Below, piece after piece: positions 17,459-26,327 of a DNA stretch of 64,000 nucleotides. Source of the DNA: Rhizobium sp. RM (GTDB lineage: Bacteria; Pseudomonadota; Alphaproteobacteria; Rhizobiales; Rhizobiaceae). Under the pieces are notes generated by a model. It did no database searches. It saw only the letters and a program-made list of their open reading frames with translations, and was not told the origin of the DNA. How positions within the stretch are numbered: the stretch's first letter is position 1; each line of letters opens with the position of its first letter. Where the stretch lies: the NCBI RefSeq assembly GCF_013390595.1, contig NZ_JACAWV010000016.1:62001-126000 (forward strand), read 5' to 3'. The translations under genes and the position numbers were made by a program.

Positions 17459-18667
17459 ATGACCGGTGAAAAAACGGCCAAGCCGCTTCTCCTCACCAAT
17501 GTGAAGCCGATGGCCTTCGGCGCCGACACTCCCTCTGGTGTCGTCGATATCCTCGTCGATGGTGAAGGCAAGATCGCCAAGATCGGTCCTCAGCTTGCAG
17601 TGACCGACGACATCACCCGTGTTGATGGCAAGGGCGCCTGGATTTCTCCGGGCTGGGTCGATCTGCACGTTCATATCTGGCATGGCGGCACCGATATCTC
17701 TATCCGCCCCTCAGAATGCGGTGCCGAGCGCGGCGTGACGACGCTGGTTGATGCGGGATCGGCGGGAGAAGCGAATTTCCACGGCTTTCGTGAGTATATC
17801 ATCGAACCATCCAGAGAGCGCATCAAGGCGTTCCTCAATCTCGGTTCGATTGGTCTCGTGGCCTGCAATCGCGTTGCCGAACTGCGCGATATCAGAGATA
17901 TCGATCTTGATCGGATTCTCGAATGCTACGCCGAAAACAGCGAGCATATCGTTGGGTTGAAGGTTCGCGCGAGCCATGTGATCACCGGCTCCTGGGGCGT
18001 CACCCCGGTCAAGCTCGGCAAAAAGATCTCCAAGATCCTGAAGATCCCGATGATGGTCCATGTCGGCGAGCCGCCGGCACTCTATGATGAAGTGCTTGAA
18101 ATCCTTGGACCCGGTGACGTCGTCACCCATTGCTTCAACGGCAAGGCGGGCTCCAGTATCATGGAAGATGAGGACCTGTTCAATCTGGCCGAACGCTGCG
18201 CCAGTGAGGGTATTCGCCTCGATATTGGTCACGGCGGCGCATCGTTCTCGTTCAAGGTTGCGGAAGCTGCGATCAATCGTGGCCTGCTGCCGTTCTCGAT
18301 TTCGACCGACCTGCACGGCCATTCGATGAACTTTCCGGTCTGGGATCTGGCAACGACAATGTCGAAGCTGTTGTCCGTCGGCATGCCCTTCGACAAGGTC
18401 GTGGAAGCGGTCACCCATGCCCCGGCATCGGTGATCAAGCTTTCGATGGAAAATCGTCTTGCTGTCGGTCAGCGGGCCGATTTCACGGTCTTTGATCTTA
18501 TCGATTCCGACATTGAGGCGACGGATTCAAACGGTGATGTCTCCGTGCTGAGCAAGCTGTTCGAACCGCGTTATTCGGTCATCGGCAGCGAAGCGATCAC
18601 GGCCAGCCGTTACATCCCGCGCGCCCGCAGGCTGGTTCGTCACAGCCACGGTTATTCCTATCGTTGA
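17459..18667 (+). CDS. cog3964-type amidohydrolase/deacetylase
   Basis: Binuclear zinc hydrolase of the amidohydrolase superfamily, 402 aa. Metal ligands can be placed: His70 and His72 (DLHVHIW), Lys168 (GLKVRAS, presumably carboxylated), His201 (MMVHVGEP), His224 (VTHCFNG) and Asp284 (STDLHG). Proteins of this type are often labelled dihydroorotase or adenine deaminase. The characterised Agrobacterium homologue Atu3266 (cog3964) has neither activity but cleaves acetyl-(R)-mandelate and related acetyl esters, with weak action on N-acetyl-D-serine. An (R)-configured acylated substrate is therefore likely here. It sits inside the transporter operon, followed by a RidA protein. Confidence 0.82.
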   Translation: MTGEKTAKPLLLTNVKPMAFGADTPSGVVDILVDGEGKIAKIGPQLAVTDDITRVDGKGAWISPGWVDLHVHIWHGGTDISIRPSECGAERGVTTLVDAGSAGEANFHGFREYIIEPSRERIKAFLNLGSIGLVACNRVAELRDIRDIDLDRILECYAENSEHIVGLKVRASHVITGSWGVTPVKLGKKISKILKIPMMVHVGEPPALYDEVLEILGPGDVVTHCFNGKAGSSIMEDEDLFNLAERCASEGIRLDIGHGGASFSFKVAEAAINRGLLPFSISTDLHGHSMNFPVWDLATTMSKLLSVGMPFDKVVEAVTHAPASVIKLSMENRLAVGQRADFTVFDLIDSDIEATDSNGDVSVLSKLFEPRYSVIGSEAITASRYIPRARRLVRHSHGYSYR

Positions 18668-18700
18668 TACGCGAAACAAAAATCGCAAATGGGAGCTTAC

Positions 18701-19198
18701 GTGAGCACCTCTCCAGTAAAAACCAAAATTGCAGCCTCGCCCTACGAGCGTTTGGCCGCACTCGGCATTACCCTGCCGCCACCGCCGCCGCCGATTGCCA
18801 ACTTCGTCACGCATGTGATCGAAGGCAACATGCTCTACCTCTCCGGCCAGGGGCCGCGTGAGACAGACGGTTTCCTGCATGTCGGCAAAGTCGGCGCCGA
18901 AGTCGGTGTCGAGGATGCCTACAAGCATGCCCGACTGACCGGTATCAACCTGCTTGCGGTAATGCATGACGCGCTGGGCGATCTCTCCCGCGTCAAGCGC
19001 GTCGTCAAACTGCTCGGCATGGTCAATGCTGTCCCGGAATTCCTCGACCATCCCAACGTCATCAATGGCTGCTCCGATCTCTTCAACGACGTGTTCGGTG
19101 AAGAGGTTGGCCAGCATGCCCGCTCGGCTGTGGGCTTCGGGTCTTTGCCGGGAAATATCACCGTCGAGATCGAAGCAATCGTCGCGCTGCGCGACTAG
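18701..19198 (+). CDS. RidA-family (YjgF/YER057c) protein
   Basis: RidA-family protein, about 165 aa, longer than the roughly 128-residue RidA deaminase. I place the start at GTG 18701, which has a GGGAG site 5 bp upstream; an ATG at 18689 lacks one. The C-terminal signature HARSAVGFGSLPGNITVEIEAI contains the Arg that binds the substrate carboxylate in RidA. RidA members hydrolyse 2-aminoacrylate and related imines or enamines released by PLP enzymes. A SelA-like PLP enzyme in the same cluster could generate such an intermediate. It converges with the IclR gene 9 bp away. Confidence 0.82.
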   Translation: MSTSPVKTKIAASPYERLAALGITLPPPPPPIANFVTHVIEGNMLYLSGQGPRETDGFLHVGKVGAEVGVEDAYKHARLTGINLLAVMHDALGDLSRVKRVVKLLGMVNAVPEFLDHPNVINGCSDLFNDVFGEEVGQHARSAVGFGSLPGNITVEIEAIVALRD

Positions 19199-19207
19199 AG
19201 GAGAATG

Positions 19208-20050
19208 TCAGTGGTTGCGCCAGCCCATGATCTTTTCGATACGTTCCGCCGACGCGCGCACATGCGCCGTGTAGTGGTTTTCGTCCGAAAAGGCCTTCTG
19301 TTCGGGAAGGACGATGGAGATGGTGGCAACGCACTGGCCGTCGCGATCACAGATCGGCGAAGCAATGCATGCAACGGCATAGTCCGACTCTCCCGCCTGG
19401 ATCGAAAGACGCGACTGGAAGGCCGCGCCTGCGGACTGAGACAGGACTTCCGGGTCCATCTCCGCCCGTCCCGTCGGCGAAGTCTTGGCGCAGCGCCTGA
19501 ACAGCTCGACGCGCTCCTGTTCCGGCAGGTGCCCGGCCAGCAGGCGCCCGGAGGCAGTCCAGTTCAGAGGAACTCGGGTTCCGACGCGCGACGCGACCTG
19601 AAAATGGCTCGGGCCATCCGCCATCGCCAGCACCAGCATGTAGTCGCCATCGCGGCCACAAAGCTGGACCGTTTCGTCGGCTTCACGGCAAAGATCGTGC
19701 ATTTCATGCGTGGCAACGCTCATGAAATCGAGCGATCGCGCATAAGCAAGACCGTAATGGTAAAGCCTTGGTCCGAGCCACACGGAACCATCCGCGTTGC
19801 GCGACAACATCGTCTTTTCGACGAGATCGTCGACGATCACATAAACGGTCGAAAGCGGGGCCTTGACTGCCTTGGCTATGGCGTAAACGCCAGCCGGTGC
19901 GCCGGTTTCGTAAAGGTAATCAATGACCTGCAAAGCACGGTCAATCCCACTCACGCGGGAGCGGCGCGCGGTTTTTTCGCCTGCCGTCTCGTCACCGGAA
20001 GCACTGGTCATGGGGTGAACCGTCGATGATGTCTTGCCGTCCAATTCCAC
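19208..20050 (-). CDS. IclR-family transcriptional regulator
   Basis: IclR-type regulator, 280 aa, with an N-terminal winged helix ([45 protein letters not shown]) and a C-terminal effector domain ([35 protein letters not shown]). The frame opens at a GTG at 20050, but a GAGGAG lies only one base before it. The ATG at 20011 is an alternative start. It sits on the opposite strand in the middle of the transporter/enzyme cluster, and a candidate site in its promoter recurs before the binding-protein gene. Confidence 0.85.
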   Translation of the reverse strand: MELDGKTSSTVHPMTSASGDETAGEKTARRSRVSGIDRALQVIDYLYETGAPAGVYAIAKAVKAPLSTVYVIVDDLVEKTMLSRNADGSVWLGPRLYHYGLAYARSLDFMSVATHEMHDLCREADETVQLCGRDGDYMLVLAMADGPSHFQVASRVGTRVPLNWTASGRLLAGHLPEQERVELFRRCAKTSPTGRAEMDPEVLSQSAGAAFQSRLSIQAGESDYAVACIASPICDRDGQCVATISIVLPEQKAFSDENHYTAHVRASAERIEKIMGWRNH

Positions 20051-20074
20051 GCTCCTCGTATGCAGATGCGAGCT

Positions 20075-20090
20075 TATTACATAACTATGG
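20075..20090. promoter_or_regulatory. Candidate IclR-regulator site, copy 2
   Basis: TATTACATAACTATGG lies between the divergent IclR (start 20050) and SelA-like (start 20156) genes. It matches the element at 14004-14019 in 13 of 16 bases. The position would allow autoregulation and control of the PLP enzyme gene. Confidence 0.45.
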
Positions 20091-20155
20091 CATACGCTTC
20101 AGTAAGGGAAATCACAAGGCCCCTTGGTCTGAGGCATTCGAAATTGGAGACCACA

Positions 20156-21352
20156 ATGTCTGATGATATCCGCACCTCAATTGGACTTCGCCCGGTGATC
20201 AATGTGTCCGGCACCATGACAAGCCTCGGCGCGTCGATCGTGGTTCCGGAAGCAATTGCTGCCATGTCGTCGATCCTGCCGCAGTTCGTTGAAATCAACG
20301 ATCTGCAGCGCAAGGCGAGCGCCGTTATCGCCCGGCTTACGGGCGGCGAGGCAGGATTTGTCACGGCTTCCTGCTCTGCGGGCATTTCGCTCGCCGTTGC
20401 GGGCGCCATTACCGGCAACAACCTGCTGGCCATCGAGCAACTGCCGGATCGCGCTCCCGAGAAAAACGAAGTTCTCGTGCAGATGGGGCATGTCGTAAGC
20501 TACGGTGCGCCAGTCGATCAGGCCATCCGCCTTGCCGGCGGCAAACCGGTGCTGGTCGGACAGGCTACCTCGACCCACCGTTTCCACATGGAGCATGCGA
20601 TCACCGAAAAGACGGCCGCCGCCGTTTATGTCGTTTCGCATCATGTTGTCGATTACGGTTTGCTGAACCTCAAGGAATTCGTGGAAATCGCCCATGCCAA
20701 GGGTGTTCCCGTGATCGTCGATGCAGCTTCGGAATATGATCTCAAAATATTCCTCGAGCAGGGTGCGGATATTGCTCTTTATTCCGGTCACAAGTTTCTG
20801 GGCGGCCCGACGTCGGGCATCGTTGCCGGACGCAAGGAACTGGTGCGCCATGCCTTCCTTCAGAACATGGGCATCGGCCGCGGCATGAAGGTCGGCAAGG
20901 AAAGCATCTTTGGTGTGATGGCGGCACTGGAGGCCTGGGAAAAGCGGGATCATGCTGGCATTCGCGAAAGGGAAACCAGTTACCTCAACCTGTGGAAACA
21001 GACACTCGACGGTCGACCCGGTGTCACCGCGCTGATCGAACCCGATCCCACCAACAATCCTCTTGACCGCATGCGCGTCATCATCAAGGCGGAGGAAGCC
21101 CATATCACCGCCTGGGATCTTTCCGATGCGCTGGCGCGTGGCACTCCGCCGATCATCGTTCGCGACCATGAGGTCGAGCACCACTACTTCTATCTCGACC
21201 CATGCAATCTGCATCCTGGTCAGGAAACGATCGTTGCAAGGCGTCTGACAGAAGAACTCGAAAAGGCGCGTGCCTCGAACGAAATCATCGCGACGCCGAT
21301 CGAAAACCGCAGCAAGCACCGCTTCGACGGCGCGCTTCGCTGGCCGGATTGA
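20156..21352 (+). CDS. SelA-like PLP-dependent lyase/transferase
   Basis: PLP enzyme of the SelA/DgaE group, 398 aa, starting at ATG 20156. The Schiff-base lysine is Lys213 in [16 protein letters not shown]; the phosphate-anchoring N-terminal block is [20 protein letters not shown]. It ends in a small aspartate-aminotransferase-like domain. Relatives include selenocysteine synthase and D-glucosaminate-6-phosphate ammonia-lyase. Bacteria that do not use it for selenocysteine often encode such proteins beside cog3964 hydrolases (Enterococcus EF0837/EF0838 is one example). A beta-elimination on a D-amino acid or 2-amino-acid derivative is plausible here. The substrate is not determined. Confidence 0.78.
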   Translation: MSDDIRTSIGLRPVINVSGTMTSLGASIVVPEAIAAMSSILPQFVEINDLQRKASAVIARLTGGEAGFVTASCSAGISLAVAGAITGNNLLAIEQLPDRAPEKNEVLVQMGHVVSYGAPVDQAIRLAGGKPVLVGQATSTHRFHMEHAITEKTAAAVYVVSHHVVDYGLLNLKEFVEIAHAKGVPVIVDAASEYDLKIFLEQGADIALYSGHKFLGGPTSGIVAGRKELVRHAFLQNMGIGRGMKVGKESIFGVMAALEAWEKRDHAGIRERETSYLNLWKQTLDGRPGVTALIEPDPTNNPLDRMRVIIKAEEAHITAWDLSDALARGTPPIIVRDHEVEHHYFYLDPCNLHPGQETIVARRLTEELEKARASNEIIATPIENRSKHRFDGALRWPD

Positions 21353-21386
21353 TCATCAGAGCGAAACACAGACAGAGGAAGCAAGC

Positions 21387-23222
21387 ATGGCAGGTATCCA
21401 GGCACAAACCAGCGCAGCGGCAGACCCCGTTCTTTCCGTTCGCAACCTGACGACTTCATTCTTGGTGGATGGCGCGTGGAAGCCTGTCGTCCGAGATGTT
21501 TCCTTTGATGTCGCCCCCGGCGAAACGGTCGCGATTGTCGGCGAGAGCGGTTCGGGCAAGAGCGTGACCTCTCTTTCGATCATGCGTCTCCTCCAGGCGG
21601 ATTCGAGCCGTATCGAAGGCAAGATCCTGCTTGGTGGTCGGGATCTGCTTGCTCTTCCCGAGGAGAAGATGCGCAACGTTCGCGGCAATGATGTCGCGAT
21701 GATCTTTCAGGAGCCGATGACATCGCTCAATCCGCTCTTCACGATCGGCGACCAGATTTCCGAGGCGTTGCTTTGCCACAAACCAATGTCGAAGGCCGAG
21801 GCGCGGGCCGAAACCATCCGGTTGCTGGAAAAGGTGCGTATCCCTTCTGCGGCGTCGCGTTTTGACGAATACCCACACCGCTTCTCCGGCGGCATGCGTC
21901 AACGTGTGATGATCGCAATGGCGCTTGCGTCACGTCCGAAGCTGCTGATTGCCGACGAACCGACGACGGCTCTCGATGTAACGATCCAGGGTCAGATCCT
22001 CGATCTCATCAAGACGTTACAGGAAGAAGAGGGAACGTCGGTGCTGTTCATCACCCATGATATGGGTGTGGTCGCGGAGATCGCGGATCGTACCGTCGTC
22101 ATGTATCGCGGCGAGCAGGTGGAAACAGGCGCCACGGCCGACATCTTCCACCGTGGGCAGCATCCTTACACGCGTGCGCTGCTATCTGCTGTCCCGGTTC
22201 TCGGGTCGATGAAGGGTTACGAACGCCCACTGCGGTTTCCAGTGGTCAAAACCGCAACCGGTGAATCGAAGCTGCCGGTGGAGACGGCCGATACCGTCGC
22301 CTCCAGCTTGCGCCCGGTACTGGAGGTCAAGAACCTCACCAAACGTTTCGATATCCACTCAGGTCTTTTCGGCAAGCTGACCGGTCGCGTCCATGCCGTC
22401 GAGAATGTCTCGTTCGACCTCCATGCTGGTGAAACGCTATCGTTGGTTGGCGAGTCGGGCTGCGGCAAATCAACGACGGGCCGGGCCATCATGCGTCTCA
22501 TCGATGCGCAGAGCGGTTCGGTCGTTGCCGATGGCAAGGATGTGTTGGCGCTGGACAAATCGGGTCTGCGCGAAATGCGCAAATCGATCCAGATGATTTT
22601 TCAGGACCCCTTCGCCAGCCTCAATCCACGTATCCGCGTTGGTGATGCCATTGCCGAGCCCTTTCTCGAGCATAAGATGGGCAATGCCAAACAGGCGAAA
22701 GACCGTGTTGCGGATCTCCTGGAAAAAGTCGGCCTTACGCCTGATATGGCATCGCGCTTCCCGCATGAATTTTCCGGTGGCCAACGCCAGCGCATCTGCA
22801 TCGCGAGGGCTTTGGCGCTGGAGCCGAAAGTGATCGTTGCGGATGAGAGCGTGTCGGCGCTCGACGTGTCGATCAAGGCGCAGGTCATCAACCTGATGCT
22901 AGACCTGCAGCAGAACCTGAACCTTGCCTTCCTCTTCATTTCGCACGACATGGCTGTTGTCGAACGCGTCAGTCACCGGGTTGCCGTGATGTATCTTGGA
23001 GAGATCGTCGAGATCGGTCCGCGGGCTGCGGTGTTTGAAAACCCGCAGCATGCCTACACCAAAAAACTGATGGCGGCCGTTCCGGTGCCGGACCCCGATC
23101 GTCGGAGCGAAAAGCGGTCCGCCGCAAACGACGAAATCAAAAGCCCGGTTCGCTCCGTCGATTATGTCGTCAAGCCGCTGGACTATCGCGAGGTGTCTCC
23201 GGGACATCTTGTGGCGGTCTGA
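21387..23222 (+). CDS. Double ATPase of a dipeptide-type ABC transporter (DppD-DppF fusion, GsiA-like)
   Basis: One polypeptide of 611 aa holding two complete oligopeptide-type ATPase domains, starting at ATG 21387 with AGAGGAAGC upstream. The first has Walker A GESGSGKSV, signature FSGGMRQRVMIAMALA and Walker B LLIADEPTTALD. The second has GESGCGKST, FSGGQRQRICIARALA and VIVADESVSALD (Ser in place of the usual Pro after Glu). Both have the C-terminal oligo_HPY-type tail (HPYTRALLSAVP; HAYTKKLMAAVP). It completes the transporter begun at 14044 although separated by the enzyme and regulator genes. Confidence 0.92.
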   Translation: MAGIQAQTSAAADPVLSVRNLTTSFLVDGAWKPVVRDVSFDVAPGETVAIVGESGSGKSVTSLSIMRLLQADSSRIEGKILLGGRDLLALPEEKMRNVRGNDVAMIFQEPMTSLNPLFTIGDQISEALLCHKPMSKAEARAETIRLLEKVRIPSAASRFDEYPHRFSGGMRQRVMIAMALASRPKLLIADEPTTALDVTIQGQILDLIKTLQEEEGTSVLFITHDMGVVAEIADRTVVMYRGEQVETGATADIFHRGQHPYTRALLSAVPVLGSMKGYERPLRFPVVKTATGESKLPVETADTVASSLRPVLEVKNLTKRFDIHSGLFGKLTGRVHAVENVSFDLHAGETLSLVGESGCGKSTTGRAIMRLIDAQSGSVVADGKDVLALDKSGLREMRKSIQMIFQDPFASLNPRIRVGDAIAEPFLEHKMGNAKQAKDRVADLLEKVGLTPDMASRFPHEFSGGQRQRICIARALALEPKVIVADESVSALDVSIKAQVINLMLDLQQNLNLAFLFISHDMAVVERVSHRVAVMYLGEIVEIGPRAAVFENPQHAYTKKLMAAVPVPDPDRRSEKRSAANDEIKSPVRSVDYVVKPLDYREVSPGHLVAV

Positions 23223-23254
23223 GAAGGGGCAGGTCCCGCGTCTTTGACGTTCAG

Positions 23255-24502
23255 TCACCAGCGCGGCACCTTGCGCTCGTAGGTCGGGTCAAACTTCTTC
23301 ATGTAGGCCGTGTCGTCACGCTCTTTCATCGCCGTCTGCTCATACAGAGCGGCGAGTTTGGCGAGCTTGCTTCGGTCGAGGGCGACACCAAGACCAGGCT
23401 CGGTCGGCACCTTCAGACGGCCGTTCCGGAACGTGAATGGTGTTCCTTCGATCACGTCGACGCCGGTCCAGGGATAATGTGTATCGCAGTCATAACTGAG
23501 GTTTGGTGTGGCAGCGGCCACATGCGTCATGGCGGCAAGCGTGATACCGAGATGCGAGTTCGAATGCATTGAAACTCCGAGCCCCAATGTTTCGCAGATC
23601 TTGCCGAGATGGGTCGAGGCGCGCAATCCACCCCAGTAATGATGATCTGACAGGACGATCTGCACGGCGTTTTTGCGGAAGGCCTCGGCGATCTGATCGA
23701 ACTCCAGAACGATCATGTTGGTGGCAAGCGGAAGCGAAGTGGCCGCCGCCACCTTTGCCATCTGGTCCATGCCGATAACGGGGTCTTCAAGGTATTCCAG
23801 AACGCTCTCGAGTTCACGGGCGATGTGAATGGCGGTTTCAACCGTCCAGCCGCCATTTGGGTCGATCCGCAACGGGTGATCTGGAAAAGCCTTTCGCAAT
23901 TTCCGCATCGTTTCGATTTCGAGATCGGGATGCAGCACACCACCCTTCAGCTTCAGCGATTGGAAGCCGTATGTTTCGACCATCTTCTGCGCTTCACCGA
24001 CCATCTGGTCAGGGGTCAGGACCTCTCCCCATTCATCAGGTTCTTCGCCGATGTGGGCCGCGTATTTGAAGAACAGGTAGGCGCTGAAGGGAACGCTGGT
24101 CCGAACAGTGCCGCCCAAGAGGTCGGAGACAGGCCGCCCGAGCAACTTGCCCTGAATATCGAGGCAGGGCACTTCGAAGGCGGATGCGACGACGTCTGTC
24201 AGCTTGTGATCTGCCACGGCTGACTTCGCATTGATGCCACCGCCTCCGGGCAAAGCGGCAATCACCCGCGATTTCAGTTCGTGAAGGTGAAACGGGTCGA
24301 GGCCGACCATGGCAGGCGCCGCACGTCGCAGGCCGTCAAGTGCCTTGATGCTTCCGTAGCTCTCCCCAAGACCCACGGTACCATCGTCACAGACGACCTC
24401 GATAATAGTCCTCAGGGCGTGAGGTTGGTGGACGCCTTTGCAGTTCAGCAGAGGCTTGTCAGGGATGGCAACCGGTGTGAGATGGATTTCGGCGATCCGC
24501 AT
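23255..24502 (-). CDS. Glucarate-dehydratase-like enolase-superfamily enzyme
   Basis: Enolase-superfamily acid-sugar dehydratase of the glucarate dehydratase subgroup, 415 aa from the ATG at 24502 (the frame extends to a GTG at 24520). The subgroup's full set is present: base motif K-x-K (Lys184, Lys186), metal ligands Asp214 (RIDPNGGW), Glu239 (YLEDPV) and Asn262 (ATNM), and the Asp286/His313 dyad (LSDHHYWGG; MHSNSH). It should dehydrate an aldarate or aldonate to a 2-keto-3-deoxy acid. Last gene of the alginate-type locus. True glucarate specificity cannot be judged by eye. Confidence 0.83.
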   Translation of the reverse strand: MRIAEIHLTPVAIPDKPLLNCKGVHQPHALRTIIEVVCDDGTVGLGESYGSIKALDGLRRAAPAMVGLDPFHLHELKSRVIAALPGGGGINAKSAVADHKLTDVVASAFEVPCLDIQGKLLGRPVSDLLGGTVRTSVPFSAYLFFKYAAHIGEEPDEWGEVLTPDQMVGEAQKMVETYGFQSLKLKGGVLHPDLEIETMRKLRKAFPDHPLRIDPNGGWTVETAIHIARELESVLEYLEDPVIGMDQMAKVAAATSLPLATNMIVLEFDQIAEAFRKNAVQIVLSDHHYWGGLRASTHLGKICETLGLGVSMHSNSHLGITLAAMTHVAAATPNLSYDCDTHYPWTGVDVIEGTPFTFRNGRLKVPTEPGLGVALDRSKLAKLAALYEQTAMKERDDTAYMKKFDPTYERKVPRW

Positions 24503-24510
24503 AAAAACTC

Positions 24511-25296
24511 CTATCGCCACCAGCTACGCGCTGCCGTCAGCGCGTCGTCCAGAGGTGGCAGTTCGGGATGCCAATGGCGCTCCCATTCGAGACTGATGGG
24601 TATTTGTCGATCACTTGATCGAAGCAGTGAAATCAGGTCCGCCATGGGAAAGTTGCCGTGGCCGGGCAGCACATAGCGTCGGCGTCCTGCATCATCCAGC
24701 CTGCTGTCCTTGACGTGCAGATGGACAACGCTTTTGGCAATGTTTTGCCAGACGGTTGCGAGATCGGAGCCCTTGGCCCAGGTATGATGGGTATCCCACA
24801 AGATCTGCGCTGTCGGCACGCGCTCGACAAAAGCGAAGAGCTGTCTGGAATCGGCCAGTGCATCGTGGGTCTCGATCATCAGATCGACACTGAGTTGGCG
24901 CGACTGTCGCATTGCCTGCCAATCACTCAGCAGCTTTTCAGCGTGCGACATGTCGTCAGCGCTTAACTGCCCGCCGCCATCGAAAATACGAAGATGAGCG
25001 ATCCCCGCTGCTTCGGCCCAGGGGATGAATGGTTCGACGGCGGAGAGGTCTTCGCTTTCGAACAATCGGACCGATGTGTTGAGTGCAGCCACCTTGAGAT
25101 TGCGTCCGGTCAGGAAAGTGGCAAACCGGTCAGGGCTGCCAAACTCAGCCTCCAGTGCCGCGATCAGATCAACCGTACCGGCCAGTGTTCGCAATTCCAC
25201 ACATGCGATGCCATGGTGTCGGGCGAGGTCGGCGACCTCGTGCAGATTGAGTTCAGAACAGCCGAGTGTCGAAAAGCTGTAGTCGAACGTCTTCAT
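24511..25296 (-). CDS. Sugar phosphate isomerase/epimerase-like TIM-barrel protein
   Basis: Xylose-isomerase-like TIM barrel (AP endonuclease 2 superfamily), 261 aa. Recognisable strands with metal ligands are IETHDA (Glu/His), ILWDTHHTW (Asp/His), VHLHVKDS (His/Asp) and a C-terminal ISLEWERHW (Glu). These are typical of IolE/IolI/Hyi-like isomerases and dehydratases. It overlaps the dehydrogenase gene start region by 4 bp, within a tightly packed operon. A hydroxypyruvate-isomerase-like or keto-sugar epimerase activity on uronate breakdown products is plausible but not shown. Confidence 0.75.
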   Translation of the reverse strand: MKTFDYSFSTLGCSELNLHEVADLARHHGIACVELRTLAGTVDLIAALEAEFGSPDRFATFLTGRNLKVAALNTSVRLFESEDLSAVEPFIPWAEAAGIAHLRIFDGGGQLSADDMSHAEKLLSDWQAMRQSRQLSVDLMIETHDALADSRQLFAFVERVPTAQILWDTHHTWAKGSDLATVWQNIAKSVVHLHVKDSRLDDAGRRRYVLPGHGNFPMADLISLLRSSDRQIPISLEWERHWHPELPPLDDALTAARSWWR

Positions 25297-26327
25297 GCCA
25301 TGCGCTCCATATCCTGCTTGAAAACGGGGTGCAGAGGTGGAAGGCCAGTGATGAAACGCTCGATTTCCGTGATGGCGAGATCGGACAGCGCCCGCAATTC
25401 ATTGCCCAGCGCCCCGGCAATATGTGGGGTGAGAACGACATTGGGCAGATCGTAGAAGAGACTGTCGGTCGGTAGAGGCTCCGGTTCCGGCGTGTCGATC
25501 AGGATGCGCAGCCGTCCGGATTTTGCTTCCAACAGCAATGCATCGTGGTCGACGAGCCAGCCGCGCGCAGTGTTGATGAAGACCGCATGGTCCGCCATCA
25601 ATGCAAGCTCGCGGGCGCCAATCATGTGGCGGGTTTCCGGCAAGATCGGTGCATGCAGCGAAACCACGTCGGACCAGGCGAGAAGCGCATGCAGATCCAT
25701 TTTCGTTGCACCCAGGGCCGAGGCGTCTGCCTCGGAGAGATAGGGGTCGTAAACGCCGATCTCGAAATTGCCCCGGCCAAGCATTTCGATCACCAGCCGC
25801 CCGATGCGGGATGCGCCGACAATGCCGATCCTGCGATCATAAGTGCCGAGGTAAGGCAGGCTCATGCCGCGCCGGCTGCCAAAGCCGCCGGTACCGCGCT
25901 CTTTCCGGTGCTCATCGCGCAGGCGAAACACATCCTTGCAGCACATGATGATTGCCGCGTAGGTGAACTCCGCCACCGGCACGGCCATGGCGGATGCCGC
26001 CGTCGTCACCAGAATATTGGACGTTTCCCAAAATTCGGGAGGTGCGACGTTGCGCACCGATGAAGCGGCATAAGCCAGCATTTTCAGTTTTGGTGCCCGG
26101 GAAAGCCGTTCTCTTGTCAGCGATGGCGTACCCCATGCTGCCAGCAGAATATCGGCCTCCGCCAAGGCTTTGCTTCCTTCTGCCGTATCGAAATCAGTGC
26201 AGGGAAAACCCGCAATGATGTCCGTTACGGCATTCAGCCGTGCCCATTCTCGTGATCCGAAGAACCCTTTGGGAAGCTCTTCGCGCATGGCGATCAACAG
26301 CCGTGGTTTTTCAGGGGACTTTTTCAT
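25293..26327 (-). CDS. D-2-hydroxyacid dehydrogenase (NAD(P)-dependent)
   Basis: Member of the D-isomer-specific 2-hydroxyacid dehydrogenase family, 344 aa. The dinucleotide motif is IVGASRIGRLVIEMLG, with an acidic residue later (YDPYL) suggesting NAD. The catalytic triad is visible: Arg in NTARGWLVD, Glu in DTPEPEPLP and His in LTPHIAGALG. It could interconvert a 2-keto acid and a D-2-hydroxy acid, for example glyoxylate/hydroxypyruvate-type or a longer sugar acid. It overlaps both neighbours by 4 bp, so it belongs to the operon. Confidence 0.85.
   Translation of the reverse strand: MKKSPEKPRLLIAMREELPKGFFGSREWARLNAVTDIIAGFPCTDFDTAEGSKALAEADILLAAWGTPSLTRERLSRAPKLKMLAYAASSVRNVAPPEFWETSNILVTTAASAMAVPVAEFTYAAIIMCCKDVFRLRDEHRKERGTGGFGSRRGMSLPYLGTYDRRIGIVGASRIGRLVIEMLGRGNFEIGVYDPYLSEADASALGATKMDLHALLAWSDVVSLHAPILPETRHMIGARELALMADHAVFINTARGWLVDHDALLLEAKSGRLRILIDTPEPEPLPTDSLFYDLPNVVLTPHIAGALGNELRALSDLAITEIERFITGLPPLHPVFKQDMERMA

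Noticed and set aside
17459-18667. Annotation as dihydroorotase or adenine deaminase
   Set aside because: Sequence type is cog3964, whose characterised members lack both activities; no pyrimidine genes are adjacent.
20177-21319. 380-codon minus-strand frame opposite the SelA-like gene
   Set aside because: High-GC antisense shadow; the opposite strand carries the PLP-lysine motif and intact ends.
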